From positions 1,436,501 to 1,500,500 of the forward strand of contig NC_020830.1 in assembly GCF_000152945.2 (NCBI RefSeq): a stretch of 64,000 nt of DNA. The letters are read 5' to 3'. Below are positions 7,036 to 14,311 of this stretch, piece by piece; within the stretch, counting starts at the first letter, position 1; each line of letters starts with the position of its first letter. The notes below the pieces were generated by a model. It saw only the letters and a program-made list of their open reading frames with translations. It was not told the DNA's origin and searched no databases. This stretch comes from Polaribacter sp. MED152 (GTDB taxonomy: Bacteria > Bacteroidota > Bacteroidia > Flavobacteriales > Flavobacteriaceae). The translations under genes were made by a program, and so were the position numbers.

Positions 7036-8733
7036 ATGCAATTATCAGAACAAGAAGTTGTACGTAGAGAAAAGCTCGCAAAATTAAGAGAAATGGGTAT
7101 AAATCCTTACCCAGCAGATTTATTTCCAATAGATTCTAATTCTAAAGAAATAAAAAGTGATTTTGCAGAAGACAAAAAAGTTGTTATTGCTGGTAGATTA
7201 ATGTCTAGAAGAATACAAGGTAAAGCATCTTTTGCTGAGCTTCAAGATGGAGAAGGTAGAATACAAGTATATTTTAATCGTGATGAAATCTGTACAGGTG
7301 AAGACAAAACTTTATATAATGATGTTTATAAAAAATTACTAGATATTGGTGATTTTATTGGTATAGAAGGTACTTTGTTTACCACAAAAGTGGGTGAAAA
7401 AACAGTTATGGTTAAAGATTTCAAATTGTTATCTAAAGCCTTAAAGCCATTGCCATTACCAAAAGTTGATGCAGAAGGTAATACTTATGACGCATTTAAC
7501 GATCCTGAAATGCGTTACAGACAACGTTATGCAGATTTAGTGGTGAACCCGAATGTAAAAGAGGTATTTATTAAAAGAACTAAATTGTTTAATGCAATGC
7601 GATCATTTTTTAATGACGCTGGTTATTTTGAAGTAGAAACACCTGTTTTACAACCAATTCCTGGTGGTGCAGCTGCAAGACCTTTTATTACCCATCACAA
7701 TTCGCTAGACATTCCATTATACATGAGAATTGCGAATGAATTATACCTAAAACGTATAATTGTAGGTGGATTTGATGGTGTTTATGAGTTTTCTAAAAAC
7801 TTCAGAAATGAGGGTATGGACAGAACTCACAATCCTGAATTTACAGCCATGGAAATCTATGTTTCTTACAAAGATTACAATTGGATGATGGATTTCTGTG
7901 AGCAATTATTAGAGCATTGTGCAATTGCAGTTAATGGAACATCAAAAGCAACTTTTGGTGAGCATAATATCGATTTTAAAGCACCTTATGCTAGAGTAAC
8001 TATGGCAGACTCTATCAAACATTTTACTGGTTTTGATATTACTGGTAAAACAGAAGATGAAATTAGAGAGGCTGCTAAAGGCATGAATATTGAGGTTGAT
8101 GAAACCATGGGTAAAGGAAAATTGATTGATGAAATTTTTGGTGAAAAATGTGAAGGAAACTACATTCAGCCAACCTTCATTACAGATTATCCAAAAGAAA
8201 TGTCTCCACTTTGTAAAGAACACAGAGATAACCCAGAATTAACAGAACGTTTTGAGTTAATGGTTTGTGGTAAAGAAATAGCGAATGCATATTCTGAGTT
8301 GAATGACCCTATTGACCAACGTGAGCGTTTTGAGCATCAATTAAAATTGGCTGCTAAAGGAGATGATGAAGCAACAGAGTTTATAGACCATGACTTTTTA
8401 CGAGCGTTAGAATATGGTATGCCACCAACTTCTGGAATGGGAATTGGAATGGACAGATTAATTATGTTTTTAACGAACAACCAATCTATACAAGAAGTGT
8501 TATTTTTCCCTCAGATGAGACCAGAAAAGAAAGCACCTTCTGTAGAATTGAATGATGAAGAAAAAGCTGTTTTAGCCATAATTACCAAAGCTGAAAAAAT
8601 TGAGCTAGTTACTTTAAAAACCCAGTCTGGTTTATCTAATAAAAAATGGGATAAAACCATTAAAGGCTTAACTAAAAAAGAAGTTGCAAAAGTTTCAAAA
8701 ACAGATGAAGGCTTATTTGTTGAGGCTTTATAA
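7036..8733 (+). CDS. lysS: Lysyl-tRNA synthetase, class II
   Basis: A 565-residue cytoplasmic enzyme that charges tRNA(Lys) with lysine using ATP. The N-terminal OB-fold anticodon-binding domain (about 48-150) contains GRLMSRRIQGKASFAELQDG. The class II catalytic core has motif 2 with RNEGMDRTHNPEFTAMEIY (Arg at 257) and motif 3 GMGIGMDR (467-474). A C-terminal extension of about 70 residues after motif 3 makes it longer than E. coli LysS (about 505) and fits the longer Bacteroidota type. It has its own promoter and terminator, so it is likely monocistronic. Confidence 0.97.
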   Translation: MQLSEQEVVRREKLAKLREMGINPYPADLFPIDSNSKEIKSDFAEDKKVVIAGRLMSRRIQGKASFAELQDGEGRIQVYFNRDEICTGEDKTLYNDVYKKLLDIGDFIGIEGTLFTTKVGEKTVMVKDFKLLSKALKPLPLPKVDAEGNTYDAFNDPEMRYRQRYADLVVNPNVKEVFIKRTKLFNAMRSFFNDAGYFEVETPVLQPIPGGAAARPFITHHNSLDIPLYMRIANELYLKRIIVGGFDGVYEFSKNFRNEGMDRTHNPEFTAMEIYVSYKDYNWMMDFCEQLLEHCAIAVNGTSKATFGEHNIDFKAPYARVTMADSIKHFTGFDITGKTEDEIREAAKGMNIEVDETMGKGKLIDEIFGEKCEGNYIQPTFITDYPKEMSPLCKEHRDNPELTERFELMVCGKEIANAYSELNDPIDQRERFEHQLKLAAKGDDEATEFIDHDFLRALEYGMPPTSGMGIGMDRLIMFLTNNQSIQEVLFFPQMRPEKKAPSVELNDEEKAVLAIITKAEKIELVTLKTQSGLSNKKWDKTIKGLTKKEVAKVSKTDEGLFVEAL

Positions 8734-8760
8734 TTTGTATAAAATTATATATTAAAAGAA

Positions 8761-8792
8761 AAGGAACTGTTTATAAACTGTTCCTTTTTTTT
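8761..8792 (+). terminator. Rho-independent terminator after lysS
   Basis: AAGGAAC (8761-8767) pairs with GTTCCTT (8780-8786) around a near-palindromic loop, followed by a run of eight T in total. Confidence 0.88.
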
Positions 8793-8806
8793 ATGCCCTA
8801 GATATA

Positions 8807-8838
8807 ATTGCTTATTCAAAATAATTCCGATAATTTTG
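8807..8838 (+). promoter_or_regulatory. glsA promoter
   Basis: ATTG (8807-8810) as -33 and TAATTTTG (8831-8838) as -7 are separated by 20 bases, a textbook Bacteroidota layout. The start codon follows at 8857. Confidence 0.65.
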
Positions 8839-8856
8839 AGAAAAACTAAATTGTAA

Positions 8857-9774
8857 ATGAAGAACTGCCAAAATATTATTGAGCGAATTTATTCAGATTT
8901 AAAGGATATACAAGATGATGGTAAAGTAGCAAATTACATCCCTGAACTAGGTAATATTTCTCCAAACTATTTTGGTGCACACATTACAACAGCAAATAAA
9001 GAAGGCTTTGGTATTGGAGATTTTAATAAGAAATTTTCCATTCAAAGTATCTCTAAAATATTGTCTTTAACCTTAGCTTATCATTTAGAAGGGGAAAATC
9101 TTTGGAAAAGAGTTGATGTAGAACCATCAGGTAATGCCTTTAATTCTCTACAGCAATTAGATGATGATTGTGGAATACCCAGAAATCCATTTATTAATGC
9201 AGGAGCCATTGTTATTTGCGATGTTTTGGTTAGCCATTTAGAAAGCCCTAAAGAAGATTTTTTAAAATTCTGTAGAGAAATAGCTAACAATCAAACTTTA
9301 GAGTACTGCAAAAAAGTAGCAGCTTCAGAAAGAGAAACTGGATATCGAAATTTTGCTTTATGCAACTTTATAAAATCATTTGGCAATATCAAAAATGATG
9401 TAGAAGCAGTTTTAGATTTCTATTTTCACATCTGTGCTCTAGAAATGAGTTGCAAAGAGCTTTCAGAAATTTTTCTTTATCTAACAGAAGACGTAAAAAT
9501 TAAATATAAAGACAAAGAAATCTTAACCAAAAACGAAGCAAAAAGAATAAATGCAATTATGCTTACTTGTGGTTTTTATGATGAAGCAGGTGAATTTGCT
9601 TTTAGAGTTGGCCTGCCAGGTAAAAGTGGTGTTGGTGGTGGTATTATAGCTGTACAACCTAATGAGTATTGTATTGCAGTTTGGAGCCCAAAACTGAATA
9701 AAAAAGGCAATTCTTTTAAAGGAATGCTATTTCTAGAAGAGTTTACAACAGCTACAAAATCATCAATTTTTTAA
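8857..9774 (+). CDS. glsA: Glutaminase A
   Basis: A 305-residue enzyme of the serine-dependent beta-lactamase-like glutaminase family, which hydrolyses L-glutamine to glutamate and ammonia in the cytoplasm. The catalytic S-x-x-K motif is SISK (Ser64, Lys67). Other family hallmarks are NPFINAGAI, a YRNFALCNF segment and a glycine-rich GLPGKSGVGGGI loop. Length is typical (about 300-310). It has its own promoter, and no terminator is obvious before the next gene 140 bases on, so read-through into the DUF3667 gene is possible. Confidence 0.95.
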   Translation: MKNCQNIIERIYSDLKDIQDDGKVANYIPELGNISPNYFGAHITTANKEGFGIGDFNKKFSIQSISKILSLTLAYHLEGENLWKRVDVEPSGNAFNSLQQLDDDCGIPRNPFINAGAIVICDVLVSHLESPKEDFLKFCREIANNQTLEYCKKVAASERETGYRNFALCNFIKSFGNIKNDVEAVLDFYFHICALEMSCKELSEIFLYLTEDVKIKYKDKEILTKNEAKRINAIMLTCGFYDEAGEFAFRVGLPGKSGVGGGIIAVQPNEYCIAVWSPKLNKKGNSFKGMLFLEEFTTATKSSIF

Positions 9775-9914
9775 ATTGATAGAAAAAAACAACCTGTTAG
9801 ATTTTATTTCCAGAAAATTAATTTTGCTCAGAATTGTTTATATCATTCTAAAAACAAACAACTTAAAGCGCATCAACATTACTTTATAAAATAATTTTAA
9901 CTTATTTTTACTTT

Positions 9915-10766
9915 ATGGATTGTAAAAATTGTGGGGAAACTTTAAAAGAGAATGCAAATTTCTGCAACACTTGTGGAGGCTTAGTTGTAAAACAGAGAAT
10001 ACATTTTAAAAGATTGCTTGTAGAATTTTTCATCAATCTATTTGGTGTTGATAGTCGCTTCTTTTTAACCTTAAGAAAAATGGCTTTAAAGCCAGAAGAA
10101 GTGGTGTTAGAGTATTTAGATGGTGTAAGAAGACGTTATGTAAATCCGTTCGCATTTCTAGCAATTGGCGCTGGTTTATCCTTAATTATCTTTAATTATT
10201 TTGCTGATGATTTTATTGCCATACAAAACACTGTAAATCAAGATCAAATTAGTCTAATTCAGAAACAGGCAAATCAAAAAATACCTTCAAAAGAAAATGC
10301 CACAGAGAAACAAATCGAAAAAATTAAGGTAGAAAAAAAAATAGCAAAAATGCAGCTAGATTCTATGCAGAAAATATCAGAATTTATGCTTCGTTATTTT
10401 AACTTACTTACTTTCGTGTTTTTACTGATTTATTCTGTGCTGAGTAAATGGACGTTTTGGAAACCTCATTATTTTGGTGAACATGTTATAATGAACGGAT
10501 ATATCTATGGATTTACAACCTTCTTTACTATCATTGCTTTCTTTTTTGCAATAACTATTCATCCATCAATTTATATGGGTAGTTTTATTTTTTCCATAGT
10601 ATACTATATGTATGCCATAGGTAGGATCTATAAATTATCTCCTGGAAAAAATATTCTTAAATTCTTTAGATTTTTATTAGGGCTAGTAATCCTCCTTGTT
10701 TTCTTCACTATCGTAATATTTCTAATAGGTATTGCTATTGCTGCTTTGGGTTTAATTGACCTTTAA
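9915..10766 (+). CDS. DUF3667-domain membrane protein with zinc ribbon
   Basis: A 283-residue protein. The N-terminus is a zinc ribbon with cysteines at 3, 6, 17 and 20. The DUF3667 region follows (LRKMALKPEEVVLEYLDGVRRRYVNPFAFL, cited here by its core LKPEEVVLEYLDGVRR), and then four or five membrane segments separated by a charged helical loop (about 105-155). The family is widespread in Bacteroidota with no assigned role; the ribbon faces the cytoplasm by the positive-inside rule. It converges with rsmG with only 11 bases between the two stop codons and no visible terminator. Confidence 0.82.
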   Translation: MDCKNCGETLKENANFCNTCGGLVVKQRIHFKRLLVEFFINLFGVDSRFFLTLRKMALKPEEVVLEYLDGVRRRYVNPFAFLAIGAGLSLIIFNYFADDFIAIQNTVNQDQISLIQKQANQKIPSKENATEKQIEKIKVEKKIAKMQLDSMQKISEFMLRYFNLLTFVFLLIYSVLSKWTFWKPHYFGEHVIMNGYIYGFTTFFTIIAFFFAITIHPSIYMGSFIFSIVYYMYAIGRIYKLSPGKNILKFFRFLLGLVILLVFFTIVIFLIGIAIAALGLIDL

Positions 10767-10777
10767 AAATCTAATAA

Positions 10778-11407
10778 TTACCCTTTAAACTTCATACCTA
10801 AATGCACTACTTTTTTTGTTTCAAAAAAAGGTTCATCAAAGTAATTTGGTAAATCATAGATTGTGGCAGAAGTATATTTTTGTAGCTCCTCAGTTAAATC
10901 TCCACCTTTCAAATAAAGAATTCCGTTTTTTAAATCGTGATTTTGCTTTTTAGCAATTTTACCTTTGGTCCATCTTACAAAAGTTTCCATTTGCGCTACT
11001 GCCCTACTTACAATAAAATCATAAGTATCTTCTACTTCTTCTACTCTACCATGAGTTGTAGTAACATTTTCTAAACCTAAACCTTCTGCAACTTCGTTTA
11101 CTACTTTAATTTTTTTACCAATAGAATCTACCAAATGAAATTGAGTTTCTGGAAACAAAATAGCTAATGGTATACCAGGAAAACCACCACCAGTTCCAAC
11201 ATCCATAACTTTAGCTCCAGGTTTAAATGGCATTACTTTTGCAATACCCAAAGAGTGTAAAACGTGGCGCAAATACAATTCATCTATATCTTTTCTAGAA
11301 ACCACATTTATTTTTAAATTCCAATCTTTATACAAATCTTGTAATTTAGAAAATTGTTCTTTTTGAGTTTCTGTTAAATCTGTAAAGTATTTTAGCAGTA
11401 TGTCCAT
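10778..11407 (-). CDS. rsmG: 16S rRNA (guanine(527)-N(7))-methyltransferase RsmG
   Basis: A 209-residue SAM-dependent Rossmann methyltransferase (GidB family) that adds the m7G527 mark in the 530 loop of 16S rRNA. The SAM-binding motif I is VMDVGTGGGFPGIPLAI, followed by the acidic strand end FHLVDSIGKK. NVVSRKDIDELYLRHVLHSL is the usual N-terminal RsmG signature (core NVVSRKD...RHVLHSL). Length is normal for the family. It is a single minus-strand gene with a TATTTTTG promoter box close upstream. Confidence 0.96.
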   Translation of the reverse strand: MDILLKYFTDLTETQKEQFSKLQDLYKDWNLKINVVSRKDIDELYLRHVLHSLGIAKVMPFKPGAKVMDVGTGGGFPGIPLAILFPETQFHLVDSIGKKIKVVNEVAEGLGLENVTTTHGRVEEVEDTYDFIVSRAVAQMETFVRWTKGKIAKKQNHDLKNGILYLKGGDLTEELQKYTSATIYDLPNYFDEPFFETKKVVHLGMKFKG

Positions 11408-11425
11408 TTAAAAAATATTAGGGCA

Positions 11426-11433
11426 CAAAAATA
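11426..11433 (-). promoter_or_regulatory. rsmG promoter -7 box
   Basis: TATTTTTG on the minus strand, 18 bases before the rsmG start codon. It matches TAnnTTTG exactly; the -33 element is not obvious. Confidence 0.5.
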
Positions 11434-11523
11434 GTTATTTGGTCTTAACAATTATCAATAATAATGAACGTTTAACATAGTAATTGCATTAAAATCCATA
11501 TTTTTACAATTTATTAGTAATAC

Positions 11524-12618
11524 ATGAACAACATCACATTTTCTAGGGTAAATAAAGCTAAGTTTTTTAGAACCTTAAACAAAAGAGTAAACACATATTT
11601 TAAAGAAAACAATATAAATAGAACTGGTAATTGGAAGTTATATTCTAAAGCCATTATTATGTTTTCTTTATTTTTAATTCCATTTATTTTAGTACTAACA
11701 GTTTCAATGCCTCAATGGGCCATGGTTTTACTTATGGTTTTAACGGGTGTTGGTATGGCTGGTGTTGGTATGAATGTTATGCACGATGCCAACCACGAAT
11801 CTTTTTCTAAACGCAAGTGGGTGAATAAATTAATGGGTAGTAGTATTTATATTTTAGCTGGTAATGTTTATAATTGGAAGGTGCAACATAATGTTTTACA
11901 CCATACATTTACCAATGTTAAAGATCATGATGAAGATATAGATGCTGGGAGAATTATCCGTTTTTCTTTGCACTCTAAATGGTTAAAAATACATAAAGTA
12001 CAGAAATATTATTCGATCTTTTTATATGGTTTACTAACCATAAACTGGGCTATTACAACAGATGTAAAACAGATGCACAGGTATTTGAAAAGAAAATTAT
12101 CTTATGGTAAGTTTCCTAACCCAAAAACAGAATGGACAAAATTGGTAATTTCTAAACTTGCTTATTATGCACTTTGGATTTTATTGCCAATGTTAGTTTT
12201 AAATGTTGCTTGGTGGAAAGTTCTTTTAGGATTTTTTGTAATGCACTATACTGCAGGAATGATTTTAAGCTTGGTTTTTCAATTGGCACACATTGTACCA
12301 AATACTGAAATGCCTATGCCAGATAAAAATGGAAATTTAGAACATACTTGGGCAGTCCATCAATTATACACCACAAGTAACTTTGCACCAAGTAATTGGC
12401 TTGTAAATTTTTATACTGGTGGTTTAAATCATCAAGTTGAACATCATATTTTTCCACACATTTCTCATGTGCATTATGGTAAATTAGCTAAAATTGTAAA
12501 AGAAACTGCTGCAGAGTTTAACTTGCCTTATAATGAGTATGCAACTACTAGAAAAGCACTTATTGAGCACTTTAGGCACTTAGGCGTTTTAGGACAAAAA
12601 CCAGAATTAGTAGCATAA
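11524..12618 (+). CDS. Fatty acid (acyl-CoA/acyl-lipid) desaturase
   Basis: A 364-residue integral membrane di-iron enzyme. The three histidine boxes are HDANH, HNVLHH and HQVEHHIFPH, the last with the QVEHH form typical of front-end/linoleoyl-CoA-like desaturases. Hydrophobic segments lie at about 45-85, 165-180 and 215-245. No cytochrome b5 domain is fused, so an external electron donor is needed. It introduces a cis double bond into membrane fatty acids, consistent with membrane fluidity adjustment in a cold marine bacterium (inference). It is 14 bases upstream of an aminotransferase gene and probably co-transcribed with it. Confidence 0.9.
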   Translation: MNNITFSRVNKAKFFRTLNKRVNTYFKENNINRTGNWKLYSKAIIMFSLFLIPFILVLTVSMPQWAMVLLMVLTGVGMAGVGMNVMHDANHESFSKRKWVNKLMGSSIYILAGNVYNWKVQHNVLHHTFTNVKDHDEDIDAGRIIRFSLHSKWLKIHKVQKYYSIFLYGLLTINWAITTDVKQMHRYLKRKLSYGKFPNPKTEWTKLVISKLAYYALWILLPMLVLNVAWWKVLLGFFVMHYTAGMILSLVFQLAHIVPNTEMPMPDKNGNLEHTWAVHQLYTTSNFAPSNWLVNFYTGGLNHQVEHHIFPHISHVHYGKLAKIVKETAAEFNLPYNEYATTRKALIEHFRHLGVLGQKPELVA

Positions 12619-12632
12619 CAAATTTTTTAAAA

Positions 12633-13820
12633 ATGTCACATCCATTATCAGACAGAATTAACAGTTTACCTGTTTCTGCAACTTTAGCAATGGCAGCTAA
12701 AGCCAGAGAATTAAAAAGCCAAGGAAAAGATATTATTGGTTTAAGTTTAGGAGAGCCAGACTTTAATACACCAGATTTTATTAAAGATGCTGCAATAGAG
12801 GCAATAAACCAGAACTATAATTCTTATTCTCCTGTAGATGGCTATCTCGAACTTAAAGAAGCTATTTGCGTAAAATTTAAGAGAGATAATGGTTTAGACT
12901 ATAAACCTAACCAAATTGTAGTTTCTACAGGTGCAAAACAATCTATTGCAAATGTAGCTCAAGTATTATTAAATAAAGGTGATGAAGTTTTATTACCTGC
13001 ACCTTATTGGGTTAGTTATTCTGCAATTGCAACTTTAAGTGAAGCTACATTTGTAGAAATACCTTCGTCTATAGACACAGATTTTAAAATTACTCCAGCT
13101 CAGTTAGAGGCAGCAATTACGCCAAAAACTAAAATGATATTCTTTAACTCACCAAATAATCCAAGTGGTACTATTTATAGTGAGGCAGAATATAGAGCAT
13201 TAGCTGCAGTTTTAGAAAAACATCCTCAGATATTTATTTTATCTGATGAAATATATGAACATGTAAATTACGATACAAAACCTTTTAGTTTTGCAGCTAT
13301 AGAAAGCATGTTCGACAGAACAATAACCGTAAATGGTTTAGCAAAAGCATTTGCTATGACTGGTTGGAGAGTAGGTTACATTGGTGCTCCTGAATGGATT
13401 GCCAAAGCTTGTACAAAAATGCAGGGCCAAGTAACTTCAGGTACCAACTGTATTGCACAAAGAGCTGCAATTACTGCTGTATTGGCTCCTGTAGAAAAAA
13501 TACAATACATGGTAGATGAGTTTAAAACTCGCAGAGATATTGTAATTAATTTACTTAGAGAAATTGATGGTTTTAAAGTAAATGTTCCTGAAGGTGCATT
13601 TTATGTTTTTCCAGATATTTCTGCATTTTTCGGAAAAACGATTAACGGTACTAAAATTGAAAATGCCAACGATTTTTCTTTATACATTTTAGAACATGCA
13701 AATGTAGCCACTGTAACTGGTGATGCTTTTGGAGCACCAAATTGTATAAGAATATCTTACGCAGCATCAGAATTACAAATTCGTGAAGCTATAAAAAGAA
13801 TTAAAACAGCTTTAAGCTAA
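12633..13820 (+). CDS. PLP-dependent aminotransferase, class I (aspartate aminotransferase-like)
   Basis: A 395-residue fold-type I aminotransferase. Visible elements are the GEPDFNTP N-terminal substrate loop, NSPNNPSG, the SDEIYEHV segment with the PLP-nitrogen-binding Asp, the Schiff-base lysine in NGLAKAFAMTGWRVGY (Lys238), and a C-terminal CIRISYA with the carboxylate-binding Arg. This is the I-gamma/AspC type that moves amino groups between aspartate (or aromatic amino acids) and 2-oxoglutarate. Exact substrate range cannot be read from sequence. It follows the desaturase by 14 bases and ends at a strong bidirectional terminator. Confidence 0.92.
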   Translation: MSHPLSDRINSLPVSATLAMAAKARELKSQGKDIIGLSLGEPDFNTPDFIKDAAIEAINQNYNSYSPVDGYLELKEAICVKFKRDNGLDYKPNQIVVSTGAKQSIANVAQVLLNKGDEVLLPAPYWVSYSAIATLSEATFVEIPSSIDTDFKITPAQLEAAITPKTKMIFFNSPNNPSGTIYSEAEYRALAAVLEKHPQIFILSDEIYEHVNYDTKPFSFAAIESMFDRTITVNGLAKAFAMTGWRVGYIGAPEWIAKACTKMQGQVTSGTNCIAQRAAITAVLAPVEKIQYMVDEFKTRRDIVINLLREIDGFKVNVPEGAFYVFPDISAFFGKTINGTKIENANDFSLYILEHANVATVTGDAFGAPNCIRISYAASELQIREAIKRIKTALS

Positions 13821-13844
13821 ATAATTCTTTTACATACAATCTTT

Positions 13845-13880
13845 AAAAAATCTCACAATAACCATTGTGAGATTTTTTTT
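13845..13880. terminator. Bidirectional Rho-independent terminator
   Basis: TCTCACAAT (13851-13859) pairs with ATTGTGAGA (13864-13872) around AACC, with A-runs before and T-runs after. It serves the aminotransferase (plus) and the small membrane protein (minus). Confidence 0.92.
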
Positions 13881-14091
13881 AAATCACAATTAATACTAAC
13901 GCAATAGCAAATAAAGAAACTTGTAAAATTGTACCAGTTTGACTTTGGAATTTATTATGATGATTTTCTATAATGGTTTTCATTTTAGACAAAGTAGCTC
14001 TTTTAGTTTCAGAAATATTTTCTTTTATTTCTTGTTTGTAAGCCGAAGTTAAAATTCCTCTTTCTGGTAATGTTGATGATATGGTTTTCAT
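13879..14091 (-). CDS. Small hypothetical membrane protein, C-tail anchored
   Basis: I do not recognise this 70-residue protein. The most likely start is the ATG at 14091 (MKTISSTLPERG); a longer 84-residue reading from 14133 adds an unlikely hydrophobic, Lys/Arg-bearing leader without promoter or start context. The body is helical and charged (about residues 15-48), ending in a single hydrophobic segment ILQVSLFAIALVLIVI that reaches the C-terminus. This looks like a tail-anchored inner membrane protein. It stands alone between two terminator-like hairpins. Confidence 0.5.
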   Translation of the reverse strand: MKTISSTLPERGILTSAYKQEIKENISETKRATLSKMKTIIENHHNKFQSQTGTILQVSLFAIALVLIVI

Positions 14092-14160
14092 GATTATTAT
14101 AAATTTGATTACATACTTAAGACGAAAACACATTTGTTTTGTTACAGCACCATCTTTAAG

Positions 14161-14201
14161 AAAAAAACCTTAAAACCCAAAATCTTTAGGGTTTATGGTT
14201 T
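14161..14201 (-). terminator. Possible second minus-strand terminator hairpin
   Basis: On the minus strand AAACC-AT-AAACCC pairs with GGGTTT-TAA-GGTTT around a 10-base loop and runs into TTTTTTTC. It lies about 60 bases beyond the terminator of the large secreted protein gene and upstream of the 70-residue protein gene, so it may be a backup terminator or the end of a short leader RNA. Confidence 0.45.
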
Positions 14202-14250
14202 ACGACAATTAGAAAAAAACTTTAAAATAATTTAGAAATTTGCGTAAAAT

Positions 14251-14279
14251 AAAAAAACCATCAACAAATATGTTGATGG
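14251..14279 (-). terminator. Rho-independent terminator of the T9SS protein gene
   Basis: CCATCAACA (14258-14266) pairs with TGTTGATGG (14271-14279) around AATA. On the minus strand the stem is followed by TTTTTTTATTTT. Confidence 0.88.
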
Positions 14280-14311
14280 CTCTTTTAGCGAAAGTCGGGG
14301 ATAATATAAAA

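Noticed and set aside
14092..14133. 84-residue version of the small membrane protein
   Set aside because: The leader adds a second hydrophobic stretch without promoter support; the internal ATG at 14091 gives a cleaner tail-anchored protein.
14281..14298. Locally GC-rich stretch with GCGAAAGTCGGGG after the T9SS gene
   Set aside because: No inverted repeat partner, promoter box or match to a known motif; too short to interpret.
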